A stretch of DNA of 64,000 bases. Source: Caprella mutica. Lineage: Eukaryota > Arthropoda > Malacostraca > Amphipoda > Caprellidae. The position numbers and the translations under genes were made by a program. Position 1 is the stretch's first letter. Every line of letters begins with the position of its first letter. The stretch lies in NCBI GenBank assembly GCA_947561585.1, contig CANNZV010000946.1, forward strand, positions 1-64,000. The letters run 5' to 3'. Of the stretch, positions 35,908 through 49,321 are shown in pieces. Below the pieces are notes generated by a model. That model did no database searches, was not told the DNA's origin, and saw only the letters and a list, made by a program, of their open reading frames with translations.

Positions 35908-36177
35908 CTAGTGTACTTTCCCGTTAAAAATAACGGGTCATCATCAGTACCAATTATTAGGTTACATTTAATGAATTCAATTAGAATTTATTTTTCTGCA
36001 TAGTCTAATTTATTTTATAGATAAAATACATTTAAAAATTGAATAAAAAACATGGTAATTTAAATATCAAGTCAATATATCCAATGCGTATCATAGTTAC
36101 ATTCTTCATGTTTAATACCCGTCGTGTAAAATCGGACACCAAATAAATAAACGCACGAAGGAAATTATTAGCATAGA
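35908..36177 (-). mobile_element. Non-autonomous Helitron, family A, copy 3
   Basis: A 270-bp copy with both ends. On the minus strand it starts TCTATGCTAATAATTTCC after A, and ends with the CCCGTTATTTTTAACGGG hairpin, AAAGTACA and CTAG before T. This is the cleanest member and serves as the family reference. Confidence 0.82.
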
Positions 36178-36660
36178 TCAGTTCTATTATTCCGTATATC
36201 AATTCTCTAATGTTTCACTATTTTAGTAATCGTGCCTTGCTAATCAAAGTTCTAATTTGATAACTTTGGCCACAAAATACGGCATACATTACCTTTAACA
36301 TCTTGAGGCAACTCCTCCACGCTAAATTGCATGAGTTAGTTGTATTAAATTATTCTCTGGAATAGTGAAATGAAGAAATCAATTGATGAGGTATTGACTG
36401 GCTTACGCCTTTCAGAAAAATGAGAGTTTTTGACTCGGTATACTAGATACGGATGTAAAGGCTATTATTATATTATTAAACTGAATATAAATTCCACCCT
36501 AAGTAAAATAGTATTGGAAATAACTGCAGTTAAAAATAGACTATATTTTTGATTATTTAACAATAATGGAAAACTTAATTATTTGGAAAAGGGAATTATT
36601 TTTTTTGCAATGGTTTATTTTGTCATAAAACTGATTCATTATTTCAAGTTTATTCTCATA

Positions 36661-36690
36661 CTAGTGTATTTGCGCGTTAAAAATAACGGG
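36661..36690 (-). mobile_element. Helitron family A, isolated 3' end (copy 4)
   Basis: CTAGTGTATTTGCGCGTTAA and AAATAACGGG correspond to the family A 3' hairpin and CTAG terminus, with host T in place. The sequence beyond is unrelated to copies 1-3, so this is either a truncated copy or a different element sharing the terminus. Confidence 0.6.
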
Positions 36691-36861
36691 TCTTGCTGTT
36701 ATGTATCAAATGCGACTGATAAAAATATGTAATGTGAAAGAAATATTCTATTATAATTCAACCTCTAATTTTTTTTTACAGTTTTCTTAGTAAAATGAAG
36801 ATTTAAGATTTTCTATTCGTGTTAGCAAACTTCATATATGCTCGAACAAATCAAGGTGCAA

Positions 36862-37166
36862 CTAGATTACGTGCACTCGGTAGAGCGCATACCTTCGCCA
36901 CCGGTTGCTACCAAAATATAATAAACTGGTGACTGGATGGATAGTGACCAATCGTCCCACCAAGTTTCATGCAATATGGTTCAATACTTTTTAGTTTTAA
37001 ATGACCTTGACCTTGACCTTTGACCGGGTCACTCCCCAAATTCTACCAGCAGGTCACTGGGCATGGAGCAATGGTTTCACCAAATTTTTTCAGTTATGCG
37101 AATAACAAGATGATAAATAAAATGCCGTCAATAATATAACCTTCCCGCATTCTGCGAAGGTAATAA
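36862..37166 (-). mobile_element. Helentron-like element, family B, copy 3
   Basis: Reverse complement of the family B consensus. CTAG lies at 36862-36865, then the hairpin GCACTC-GGTA-GAGCGC and TACCTTCGCC. The far end has CCTTCCCGCATTCTGCGAAG and GTAATAA. One interior unit holds TGACCTTGACCTTGACCTTT. It abuts a fragment of repeat Z (CTGTCTGTCCGTCAC). Confidence 0.75.
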
Positions 37167-38940
37167 AAGCAGCTTCTGTCTGTCCGTCACAATAAATCTA
37201 GCAAACAAGATGGTAGTGTTTAATTTTTAAACATACAAAAATTAAATGTTTAATTTCTATCGAAATGCATAAGTTAAATCAATTACTTTGTAAGTTGTTC
37301 TTACACGAACTAAAACGATGTGAAGATCGTGAGGAATGTATTTAGAAACAATAAAGAATATTTTTTTTATACAAGAAATTGATCGATTAATAACCAGAAA
37401 ATTTGTAGCATTGTTACATATTATTTATATGGTTTAACAAAAAAATGATTTAACATAATAATTCACTGAAGATTGATAATGTTCTACAACTTATTCATGA
37501 TTATTGTATATTCATATAAGTTACAACGATTATTCGAAATTATAATTTTCAACAATTATTGGAATTACATAATTTCCAACAAATATATTGGTTTCCTTTA
37601 TGCAATCTTAATTCCATGTTATTATAGGGTTTTGAATATTATTATTAGCAGATTATGGAAGAATATACATTCGAGGAATGGCTTACCTTCAATCTGCATT
37701 ACCAATGATTTAATTATTATATATATTGGGGAATTCCGCAGTACACGGAAAGTGGGTAAATTTTTGATAGACCTGTAGTGAATAACAATGTAATTATTAG
37801 ATAATAATGTTTTTCAAATTATATATTGACATATTGATTGATAATTTTATCCCAATTTGAATAATATTTTTAACCAAAAATTAGCTAATCAAGTAGCATC
37901 ATAATTTATTCCTAGCTGCAAATAACATTTCTTACAATATTTTCTTTCGATGTGAAAAGCTCCATGTTCATCATTGTCTAAGAACACTATAGGTTTTTCC
38001 TCTCCATTCTTTTGCCGAATTACTCCATTCTTTCTCCTCACATTCTTCGGCTCCAGAGGGAGGAGTGTTTGCTCCCACCAACTCAAATAAGAGTGTTTGT
38101 CTAAGGCTGCTTCTTGGTGGATCAAAACATCTCTTCTTGATTAGCAAAAACACAGCTCAAGAAACCACCGCGCAAACTCTCATAATTCTTCGTGTCAATT
38201 TTTATTGAAACTTTAGCTGTTTATTGATTTGAAGTTGGGTTGATGATTTCAAGAGCCAATAAGGGGAAGAAACTATCTAATACACAGTCAAAGTTAAACA
38301 ATGGGTGTTTTATCTTACATGTATAACTGTTGCGTCTAATTTTTAATAATTTTCCTCAACATAACATTTGAAAACGAAAACTGCAGTTAATTATTTTAAC
38401 TGCAATCTAAGATGGTCCAATATTCTGTTTTTTTACAGTATGATTATTCAATAAATAGGCACTATGATGATCGCCAATTATGAGTAGGCAAAATCGATCA
38501 ACAACACCATGATAAAACACAAATACTTTAGTGTAAAATAACTACAACGTTTTAATTACTATTTAGTTCTGCAATGACAAACTTTACCATAGCTATTCAG
38601 TGTCCAAGTTAAAATGAATCAATTGAACTTCCTCTGATGTTCTAAATATACGTTATTTCTTAACATAGTTAAATTCTATGAATGAAATCGCTTTGAAGAC
38701 TCACTGAATGTAAATACAAAATCAAGCAGTAATTTCACGGTGTGCATTTCTAGAAGTCCTTCATCCTGACTATAATTATATCCTTGCTAGGACTACTAAT
38801 CCTATTTCCTTGGCTACTCACTTACAAGCTGTAATTTCATACCAATTAGATATTAGAATGTAGAGCATGGAATTAGATGAATACTTTGGAGCTTGTAAAA
38901 AAGTATTTTTATTTTATTATATTATCTGTAGGAATGAAGG
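37167..38940. other. Mostly non-coding stretch
   Basis: The frame at 37473-37778 (plus) is AT-driven and unrecognisable. The only frame with protein-like composition is 37889-38125 (minus), listed separately. Confidence 0.45.
37889..38125 (-). CDS. Unrecognised short reading frame
   Basis: 78 codons, rich in charged residues, with a C-terminal KYCKKCY (C-x2-C) and the block FLDNDEHGAFHIERK. I do not recognise the family. The composition looks more protein-like than other frames of this size here, and local GC is higher. No promoter, splice partner or paralogue is visible. It could be an exon fragment, a remnant of a mobile-element protein, or chance. Confidence 0.15.
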   Translation of the reverse strand: MIHQEAALDKHSYLSWWEQTLLPLEPKNVRRKNGVIRQKNGEEKPIVFLDNDEHGAFHIERKYCKKCYLQLGINYDAT

Positions 38941-38944
38941 TTAA

Positions 38945-39215
38945 TATTTGAAGGTCCAATACAGTCATTTGAAGGTCCAATACAGTCATTTGAAGGTATA
39001 ATACAGTCATTTGAAGGTCCAATACAGTCATTTGAAGGTCCAATACAGTCATTTGAAGGTCCAATACAGTCATTTGAAGGCCCAATACAGTCATTTGAAG
39101 GTCCAATACAGTCATTTGAAGGTCCAATACAGTCCTTTGAAGATCCAATTCTGTCATTTGAAGTCCAATACAGTGTTTTGAAGGTCCAATACAGTCATTT
39201 GAAGTCCAATACAAT
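38945..39215. repeat. 21-bp minisatellite
   Basis: GTCATTTGAAGGTCCAATAC plus A is repeated about 13 times. On the minus strand it reads as a seven-residue repeat (MTVLDLQ) because 21 is divisible by 3. No sign of a gene. Confidence 0.93.
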
Positions 39216-39909
39216 TATATAAATTAATAACTGGATTCGTTATTTTTTAATTATAAGAAAAATATAACAATAGATGCTATGAATAGATATACTTTTATTA
39301 ATAATTAATAAAGATTATTTTTATATGAGTTTGTTACAGACATGAATATATTACATTGTTTATATGTACTATATTATATATTACATTGAATAAGACAAAT
39401 CGTATTTACAACTCTTCTTTTTTAATATTTCCCTTCCAAATCAAGAAAAGAAGTTATAACAAGCGTTCAAATAAATCGAATAAGAAAAGAAAGATTCCGT
39501 CTATTTCGTAACATATTTTATTTTCTGTCAGGAGAATTTATGAATTTGAAAATTTTATTTTATTTGCCCTGAAATTCTTGAATTTAGAATTTAGTATTTA
39601 GAATTTAGAATTCTTAAAATCCTAAATACATTTCTTATGTTCCTTCACTTAGAACTGAGAGATATTAATATTGAAAGAGGTAAGAAAGTATTCTTCAGTT
39701 AAATTATTTCTGGTAAGGTAGTTTGTGATTGTGGTAAAAATATGTTATTAAATTTGAATATATAAAATGTGAGAATAATAATTGTACAATTTTATACTTT
39801 GTTGTTGGACCGGTAAAATTGTAATATTTTTGGTGATCAAAATAATTAAATTTTCTATAAATAATAATAAATGTATTGTTGATTGGTTAAAAAATAATTG
39901 AGTTTATCG

Positions 39910-39911
39910 TG

Positions 39912-39948
<37 letters not shown>

Positions 39949-40280
39949 TAGTGTTCGATTGATAGATTGATTTAGAGTTCGATTGATTGATTGATTGGTT
40001 GATTGATTGATTGATTGATTGATTTACTGTTCGATTGATTGATTGATTTACTGTTCGATCGATTGATTGATTTACTGTTCGATTGATTGATTGATTGATT
40101 TAGTGTTCGATTGATTGATTTACTGTTACTTACATGATTTGTTAATTGATAGGTTTCATGATTGGTTTTCTTATTGATTATCTGACTTTTTGATTGGTTA
40201 ATTAGCAGATTGATTGGTTGGTTAATCGATTGATGGAATTTTTTATTGTAAGATTAATTGATTTGTCGATTGAGTGATTG
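39910..40280. repeat. GATT-type microsatellite with embedded longer period
   Basis: Runs of (GATT)n are interrupted by TTAGTGTTC or TTACTGTTC at 20-40-bp steps (39947, 39973, 40026, 40050, 40074, 40102 and 40122). The array decays after 40130. Confidence 0.9.
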
Positions 40281-40857
40281 ATTGTTGTGAGCTATAAACA
40301 AATTATTAAGAGATCCCATGTCATTTTAGTTACACAAATAAATTGTAGTTCATTCAGCTTGCATTATAATTACTTAATTAACTTTTATTGCTTTCTCTAC
40401 TATGATGGAATTAGTTATAGGGGAACCATAGAAGATTTAAGGGGGGCACTGTTTATTCTTCCATCGGCCGATGAACATCTCTCTCCCAGAATATTCTACG
40501 TAAATTACGTGCTTTTCTCAAGGTATTTAATATCATACTTTATATAACGTATAAAATATACTTTATACATTATACTTTCAATATCATTTACGTAAATGAT
40601 CGTATTGGAATATTCGAAACGTGATAGAAATATAATTCGAATCATCAGAAATGTAAAGTAATAAAAGTATTTGCTAATATCCTTTTAATATTAATGTTAT
40701 ATGCTTATTAAATGATATGTGTTTTAAATGATATCACCTAGCTTGTAAGTTTGATTATTTTTCTGTTCCTCAGATAATTTCCTTGTTCCTATATCCTCTA
40801 TGATAAAAATTATAATTGCCAACCTCCTCTTTCTATATATGATAAAAAATCATCAAT

Positions 40858-41630
40858 TTCTACAATGATGATAAGAAAGATCGTGAATCTACGATGATGA
40901 TAAGAAAGATCGTGAAACGATGATGATAAGAAAGATCGTGAATCTACGATGATGATAAGAAAGATCGTGAATCTACGATGATGATAAGAAAGATCGTGAA
41001 TCTACGATGATGATGAGAAAGATCGTGAATCTACGATGATGATAAGAAAGATCGTGAATCTACGATGATGATTAAAAAGATCGTGAATCTACGATGATGA
41101 TGAGAAAGATCGTGAATCTACGATGATGATAAGAAAGATCGTGAATCTACGATGATGATTAAAAAGATCGTGAATCTACGATGATGATAAGAAAGATTGT
41201 GAATCTACGATGATGATAAGAAAGATCGTGAATCTACAATGATGATTAAAAAGATCATGAATCTACGATGATGATAAGAAAGATCGTGAATCTACGATGA
41301 TGATAAGAAAGATCGTGAATCTACGATGATGATTAAAAAGATCGTGAATCTACGATGATGATGAGAAAGATCGTGAATCTACGATGATGATAAGATAGAT
41401 CGTGAATCTACGATGATGATTACAAAGATCGTGAATCTACGATGTTGATAAGAAAGATCGTGAATCTACGATGATGATAAGAAAGATCGTGAATCTACGA
41501 TGATGATAAGAAAGATCGTGAATCGAAGATGATGATAAGAAAGATCGTGAATCTACGATGATGATAAGAAAGATCGTGAATGTACGATGATGATGATGAG
41601 AAAGATCGTGAATCTACGATGATGATGAAA
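40858..41630. repeat. 29-bp minisatellite, about 26 units
   Basis: The unit is AAGAAAGATCGTGAATCTAC plus GATGATGAT. Variants (ATTAAAAAG, ATGAGAAAG) recur in an ordered way about every four units, hinting at a 116-bp higher-order period in the middle. It ends with an extra GAT expansion. Confidence 0.93.
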
Positions 41631-41639
41631 ATCACCATC

Positions 41640-44600
41640 ATGCACTTTTTTTATAAATAATTCTGAAGATATTTCAGAATTTATAATATTTTTCGATTGA
41701 TATTAACAACAATCATGTACAATAATAGACGATCTATCGTTTTCAAATTTCCGAATGAGTACTCACAAACAACCAAAATTCTTCTGTAACATTTATCACC
41801 TTTATATTGGTAGGCAAAATCTCTCATCTCAAAATAATATGAAGTGTTTATCTTTGATTGGATGCATTGCTTGTTTTTTCGGACAGATTCACTCCATCAC
41901 AACTGCAAACACTCTAAAAGTTCCCAGTACTTAAAGCTCGAGTGTAACTGTCGTGACTAGAGTATATTGGTCTTTGAACTCAATTGTTTATTCATTTCAC
42001 TGAGGTTATTTAGTCATTGATGGCTTTATACATGAACAATTCTTTTTTAAAGCTTTGCTTTTCCCGAAAATTTATTGAGACAAATTTAGTTATTCAAATT
42101 AACTCTTTCATTCCGACAATTCGAATTGTCGATTTTTTTTCTATTTATATTTTGAATGTCGATTCTTAAAGCACCATACTTATACGTACGGGTATTATTA
42201 ACTGTAAAGGAAAACGTGACTGTTCAGAAATACCTAACTGTACGGGAATATGTATCTTTATGGGAATAGGTAATTGTCTAGGCAACTTTTCATCTGCACT
42301 TTATTATTAAGCACATGCAGCACTCCAATCTTATCTACATCAGAATTCACGATTGATAATTTTTTTTCATTATAAAATATCTCATTTTACAATATCACTT
42401 CCATTTTACCTTCAAAAAAGAAAATACTGTACTCAAAACAAGTTAAAAAACATTCGCCATTAGAGGCTCCTGAAGAAACTCAATTTAACATCTTGAGTGT
42501 GTCCCAAATTTCGTTTGACTAAATAAAGGCAACCTAACTACTCGTAACAGCCACCTTCTGTCTCATTGAAAAGGTCATCTCTGAGCGAAATGAACCGGAA
42601 CAGCTTTAATGGCTACCAAGTGTCGCTATAACCGGCCATTCACGACTAAATCGACTATATCAATCAATCAACTAAGAGACGTCTACTGTTATACGCTGCA
42701 CTCGATTTAAAAATAACTTAATCAATGGGATTCTCATTTAAAGCCTTCGTTCTTTATTTCTAGCCAATTGAATTTTTTTAAACTGTAATCCACTGATCAA
42801 CAAAATTAATATCTTCAATAATGAATCTCTGTAATTTTAATTTGTTGGATAGAATAGGATAAAGTTAATAAAAAATACCAGATCAAACTGTGTAAGGTTG
42901 TTCCAGTTTAAAGAGAATTTAATTAAAGATGTTAGTAAAATTAACTGTATGGGAATGAAGTAGGTAGAATAAAACTAATTTTAGCAGTTGTAACTGGTAA
43001 CAAGTTAGCTTTTCCCACACGTTCGCCTTAATTCAATTTGTTAGGTTATTGTCGAAGATGAAAGAAAATATTGATTAAAATTCTTATTTTGAACTCAATT
43101 GTTCTATTATTCATGACTCCATATAAAAAAATAAAAATCTTGTAAAACAACCATCAATAGTTGTTGTAAAACAACCATCAATCAAAGATGAGCGCAATGA
43201 ATGGTTAAATAAATTGTATAGCCATTTATACAATTAAATTAGGACACTATACTGTATGCATTTAGTGATCTCACCATGAATAATTTTTTTTAAGTTATTC
43301 CCTGAAAAAAGTTGAACTGCAGAATGTAACCAATATTTCTTTTTCATCCAGCACACAATAAAAACTATTTTCTATATCTATTTTTCTGTGTAGAGAGAAT
43401 ATCCAATGATATCGCAAGGCGCGAGATACGGGCATGTAAATGCACATTTTTTCCAATCTGTTGAATACCGCACTTCCATTTCAATATATAGCTATGGAAG
43501 AATTTATTGAAAGATGATGTAGAGCATTCTTCACCATATTTTCTTTTAGATTCCTTAAGGAAAGCTCCAATAGTCGTCCATTTTCCTGCAATCGCGTCGT
43601 ATGGGATTCTCTCAATATATTTTTTCTTCCCTATTCATATTTCATGTCAGAGTGAACGATTAGGGGAAGTCCGTGAATAATGTATGGTAGGCTGACCAGG
43701 AATATATATTATATAGAGATTAATGGTACTACTCGTGGAAACAATTATTCGAATATATCAGCAGGAACCTAAATTCAAAATCGGGAAAGTGTCGAATTTT
43801 GATAATGAAGAATGAATTCTCTACTCCTGTTTTATGATGGTGGAAAGCAGCGATGATTGTTCGAAATTCCCCGGAGTTTTTAATAGCTTCTCATCCGGTG
43901 ACCTGATTGAAAATACCAAAACTGATGAGACATCACAGTAAACATCCTCAAAATTCCTAGTGGGAGGAAAACATCACCACCTGTTGCGTGTAAAGGCCTT
44001 GTCATGCATCTTCTTGCACGTCAATTCTACTTCTAATTCTTGTGGCTGTTTTTTAAGATACTATTTCTAATGAGAATATTGAAATTAATCGGATAAAAGT
44101 TGTGATGTGATCATAGAAGAATCAGAGTCTTGTCAAATAGTTGTTAATAGGTAGTACTACATAAGGCTAAAAAAAATTGTGGACATTATAGAAGAAACAG
44201 TTTAATACCTATTCATTCAAAATTCATTCTAGATACATTTAAATCATTGTTAAAATCACCAACTACTGACATTTCAAGTTCCCATTGCTAACTATTTTTC
44301 ATTCAATCTCACTTTCAAGAAAAGGAGTACAAGATCACGTAGCATGAACCACACATCGCTGCTTTTTATCAAAGAACATATCTGCAGAGTACAAAGTTCA
44401 GAATGGTGTTACTTCAGATACTACCGTCAAACTTCAGATATTGAAATAACTTACAGAAGACTGCCAAAAGTATCAGGAGATTTTGGTGATCTTTGAAGTT
44501 CTGGCACGTAGTCTGAGAAATAATTTTGTTGTTGCTGAACAGCTGTTATCAGGATTACGGTTTGATGGAGTCAGGAAACCTAACTGATGTCAGGGATTTC

Positions 44601-45010
44601 GGTTTATGGCCACTCTGATGGTTCTTTGGTTTATTACATACCTAGAGAAATATCATCTGCTGTTAGTTTAGTAGGTGAAACGTATTAGGTATTGCAGTGA
44701 CTTCTTTTTGGTTTGTAAAAATTGAATATCTTTATGCTATCATTCCGTTAACTACTAGTTAGTCGAATGATATATCTTTATATTTAAAAAAATATACTGA
44801 GACATGATATGAATTTTTAGCTCTTTATTTTATAGTCAATACCTCTTTGAGTACCAGGTATTGTTGTATTGTTATTCTAAATGAGGCAGACTAAAATGAC
44901 TTTCAAGTTCAAGGTATTCATAGGTCACTTTGATGAATTGTGACCTCTAAAGGAAGTCTTACATTTTGACAACATGTCAACTCATGTACTGGAATCTTCA
45001 AATTTGAAAT
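41640..45010. other. Non-coding stretch
   Basis: No gene or RNA recognised. A duplicated 18-base segment (AAAACAACCATCAAT) lies at 43145-43180. Moderately GC-rich patches near 42540-42680 and 43850-43920 hold no open frame of note. Confidence 0.45.
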
Positions 45011-45019
45011 ATCAGTGAG

Positions 45020-45610
45020 AGGGTTTGATACGGTAGACAACGGGTAAAATGCAGTAAACATTGAATTAAATACGGTAGACAAATGGTTTAATACGTTAGA
45101 CAACAAGTAAAATGCAGTAAACATAGAATTAAATACGGTAGACAAAGAGTTAAATACGGTAGACAAAGGTTTAAATACGGTAGACAAAGGTTTAAATACG
45201 GTAGACAAAGGGTTAAATACGGTAGACAAAAGGTTTAATACGGTAGATAAAGGGTTAAATACGGTAGACAAGGGTTTAAATACAGTAGACAAAGGTTTAA
45301 ATACGGTAGACAAAGAGTTAAATACGATAGACAAAAGGTTTAATACGGTAGACAAAGGGTTAAATACGGTAGACAAAGGGTTAAATACGGTAGATAAAGG
45401 TTTAAATACAGTTGACAAAAGTTTAAATACGGTAGACAAAGGGTTAAACACGGTAGACAAAAGTTTAAATACGGTAGACAAAGGGTTAAATACGGTAGAC
45501 GAAAGGTTTAATACGGTAGACAAAGGGTTAAATAGGTTGGACGAAGGGTAAAATGCAATATACATAGAATTAAATACGTTTGAGAATGGGTCAAACTTTG
45601 TAGACATCAG
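45020..45610. repeat. 21-bp minisatellite, about 27 units
   Basis: The unit is GGTAGACAAAGGGTTAAATA plus C, with GTTTAA and AGTTAA variants. The minus-strand 229-codon frame (44918-45607) reads as a seven-residue repeat (FNPLSTV) and is an artefact of a period divisible by 3. Units with ATGCAGTAAACAT recur near 45050, 45112 and 45550. Confidence 0.93.
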
Positions 45611-45944
45611 GCTACATATAAATTTGGTCTAAGTATAGGATGATAATTCTCATAAATTGATATGTACATAGTCTAAAAGTATTTTTTCTAAATATGTTCT
45701 ATTGATTTTTATTAGAACAGTTTCATCTAAAAAAAATGAAATACATTGAAATGTTTTCTGGAAAGTAATTGAGTATCTAACTGGTGGTTAATGGGGTCCG
45801 AGTGTTTTATGGCACTGTCAAGCTTTTTTTGTTGACATACCTCATTTTTTTAGAAATGATAATTACTTGAGGAAAAGTACTTCTATGAGCTCTGTATTAA
45901 ACCCGTGTAAGAACAACAGTTGAGTGGTTCTAGGTAAATTCCCC

Positions 45945-46231
45945 CCCCCCTCCCCGGAAAATTCCACCACGGAAAGTTCCACCAGGAAAGTTCCACCGCT
46001 GGTAAGTTCGGTTACCACAAAAAAATATTTTTTTAAATCAGTTAATATTATATGTTATACCTTCTGTAAATGAAATCTAATATTATGCGGTGGAATCTTC
46101 TGCGGTGGAATATTCCACCGCCGGAAAATTCCACCGCAGAAGATTTCACCGCATAATATTGGATTTCATTTACAGAAGGTATAACATATAATATTAACTG
46201 ATTTAAAGAATTTTTTTTGTGGTAACCGAAC
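45945..46231. mobile_element. Long palindrome (snap-back element) with GGTGGAA-type edge
   Basis: GTTCGGTTACCACA (46006-46019) to TGTGGTAACCGAAC (46218-46231) bounds a near-perfect palindrome with arms of about 105 bp and a loop of about 15 bp. The centre is made of TGCGGTGGAATCTTCTGCGG and its complement. A GGTGGAA/TTCCACC minisatellite and a run of 11 C flank it on the left (45945-46000). The minus frame at 46048-46236 is an artefact. Confidence 0.85.
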
Positions 46232-46239
46232 AACATTTC

Positions 46240-47497
46240 ATTAGTTAGAAATTTAAGAAATTAAAGAATATGTTATGTTAAGTCAAGAACTACGAGATAA
46301 GCTAAGGCGAACATACGAAATAATAGACAGATCAAACGATCTTTTAAATATGAGTCAATTAAATTTTAAATAAAATTTAAATTGTAGAAATTCAACTAAA
46401 AGTTCCACTGCCCCAGTGACCAACAATTTAGATTCCGTTAGATTCTCCTTCAAACATATATATGTTGAAACTGAAATTAAGGATAATATTTTGTTTTTAA
46501 CATAAATTTTTTTTTATATATATTATCTATCACCCAAGTTTTTAAATGTACCAAAATATATTACAATATAAATCAACGACGATAATAGGTAGAATTAAAG
46601 AGTCAATTGTCACGTACTGAAATAAAATGTTTAATTATTATCGATATATTTTAATATAAAAAGAAAAATTGCAAAGCTGAAACTTTCTGTAACTGTTTAA
46701 TAATCTCTTTTGAAACTATTACAAAATAAAGTTTAAATATGATGTGTTTCAACTAAATTTTGAACATAGAGTTAAGCAGGTTAATTTAAAAAATCATAAA
46801 TTCAAAACTCACATAAGAAATATGCATTAAAAAAATGCTGGTCATATTACTGCTTAATATTGACCTTTTCAATAATGAAACATAATAAAATGTATCTTTG
46901 TATCAAATATTAAAATCTGAACTTTAGTGTTTCTGTTGAAGTGTTAATTGCCACATGTTGGTGTTCCAATATAAGCGTCATAGTATGTCACTATTAATCA
47001 TTTAAATATTTAATGCCTATATGATCGATTATTAATTGTTTTTTATTTAAAAGGAAGATTTATTCATTTATAATTATAAATTACCTAGACTTAGAAATAC
47101 ATTTTAAAATAAACTTTATTTATGCTGTTTATTTGTATATTTTTCAAAATGGTGGAATCTTCCGTGATGGAATTTTCCACATCTTGCATTTAACGCCGGT
47201 GGAATCTTCCGCGGGGGAATTTTCCGCGGTTGAATTTACCACGCAGTTGAGTATGTATTGTCTCCAACAATTCACCTATATATCATATCAATTTTTGTCA
47301 ATTATTTTATTTTCATCTTGATATAATACTTTCTTTTCAATTGTATAACATATTGAGTATAATACCCAGTTATTCACATTAATGTATGCTTAATGTATGT
47401 TATATTAAAATCGCAAATGTTAGATAATTTTTTAAAAATATTTTTCTTTCATGAATTGCATTATGAAAATAGACTACAATTTCTGTGTTCTACACGC
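46240..47497. other. Non-coding stretch with GGTGGAA remnant
   Basis: AT-rich. At 47150-47240 there are diverged GGTGGAATCTTCCG and GGGGAATTTTCCGC units related to 11858-11993 and 45956-46000. Nothing else recognised. Confidence 0.5.
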
Positions 47498-48395
47498 TAA
47501 TATCCTACTGCCCCTCTCTCTAAACACTAATATCCTACTGTCCCTCTCTCTAAACACTAATATCCTACTGCCCCTCTCTCTAAACACTAATATCCTACTG
47601 CCCCTCTCTCTATACACTAATATCCTAATGTCCCTCTCTCTAAACACTAATATCCTACTGTCCCTCTCTCTAAACACTAATATCCTACTGCCCCTCTCTC
47701 TAAACACTAATATCCTACTGCCCCTCTCTCTAAACACTAATATCCTACTGTCCCTCTCTCTAAACACTAATATCCTACTGCCCCTCTCTCTAAACACTAA
47801 TATCCTACTGTTCTCTCTCTAAACACTAATATCCTACTGTCCCTCTCTCTAAACACTAATATCCTACTGCCCCTCTCTCTAAACACTAATATACTACTGC
47901 CCCTCTCTCTATACACTAATATCCTACTGTCCCTCTCTCGAAACACTAATATACTACTGCCCTCTCTCTAAACACTAATATCCTACTGTCCCTCTCTCGA
48001 AACACTAATATCCTACTGTCCCTCTTTCTAAACACTAATATCCTACTGTCCCTCTCTCCAAACACTAATATCCTACTGTCCCTCTCTCTATACACTAATA
48101 TCCTACTGTCCCTCTTTCTAAACACTAATATCCTACTGTCCTTCTCTCTAAACACTAATATCCTACTGCCCCTCTCTCTAAACACTAATATCCTACTGCC
48201 CCTCTCTCTAAAGACTAATATCCTACTGTCCCTCTCTCTATACACTAATATCCTACTGTCCCTCTCTCTAAACACTAATATCCTACTGTCCCTCTCTCTA
48301 TACACTAATATCCTACTGTCCCTTTCTCCAGACACTAATATCCTACTGTCCCTCTCTCCAAACACTAATATCCTACTGTCCTTCCCTCTAAACAT
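47498..48395. repeat. 30-bp minisatellite, about 30 units
   Basis: The unit is CTACTGTCCCTCTCTCTAAA plus CACTAATATC. Frames stay open on both strands (plus 47451-47822; minus 47474-47797 and 47946-48395) because 30 is divisible by 3 and the unit has no stops there. Single-base deletions near 47810 and 47960 break the frames without consequence, which argues against coding. Confidence 0.95.
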
Positions 48396-48399
48396 TGTC

Positions 48400-49320
48400 C
48401 AGACTCTTCTAACATCAGGATAAATTAAGTGTCTCGTCCTAACTTTGGGTTATCATAAGTTTTGATGGCTTCACTAATGTCATCATTAGCCGAGAGTAAT
48501 TAGCTTCCTACCTTTCTCCAGAACTTTCTAAATTGTATGTGTACTTCGTAGTGTCAAATTGTACAGCTTTAGATTTTATTTATGGTGTAATTACTCATCG
48601 ATTCTGTGCTAGAAAAAGATTACTTTAAGAAGAAAATGGGATCGAAATAGTGACCTCGTTGTTAGATCGACGTGAATGATTAATGTCCATTTTGGTAAAT
48701 AGTGTTAATATATTTTCGTAAATAAAGATTTCAGTCAATATCGTCAGGAGTTTTGACGGATGTATCTGATGGAAGACGATACACTTCAGATGTTCGATTG
48801 GATTTTCTTATATATTTAATCATATACCGTTTAATATGGGTGATCAATGTACCATTGATCATAATCAAAAGTCAACGATTGGCCTGTATAGTTTGTTGGG
48901 TTATTTCTATAATAGGAAATCTGCTCTTCTTAACGGTATCTCTATTTTTCAATGTATAACACTCCCTTCCTAGCTGATGAAGTTACCCCTGACAATGTAA
49001 ATGTGTTGCAGACTTTAACTACATGAACGTTGAATAAATATTATTTAAGCTTACAGTATTTGGAAACAATAGGTGTTAACATAAGTCATGATATTTCAAT
49101 AAGAAATTTTCAAAATGTCAGATTGGTTCATTACCCATGTTTAGGCCCACTTTATGAATGATTTCATCCATAAATATACGTGTTCTGTAATACTGTAGTT
49201 TACATAGCTACCGGCAATAACTCTTAGTTGGACATGAATAGCATGAAGTTCACGAAATAACAATGCTAACCAGTTCACGACTGTTTCAATCAATTCATTG
49301 ATTCTAAAGTCAATAAATCC
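48400..49320. other. Non-coding stretch
   Basis: No gene, RNA or clear repeat recognised. Confidence 0.45.
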
Positions 49321-49321
49321 C

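Noticed and set aside
44918..45607. 229-codon minus-strand frame as a repetitive protein
   Set aside because: It coincides with a 21-bp minisatellite; no promoter, signal peptide or independent coding evidence.
47451..48395. Ten-residue-repeat proteins on both strands
   Set aside because: 30-bp stop-free units explain open frames on both strands, and indels between units break the frames.
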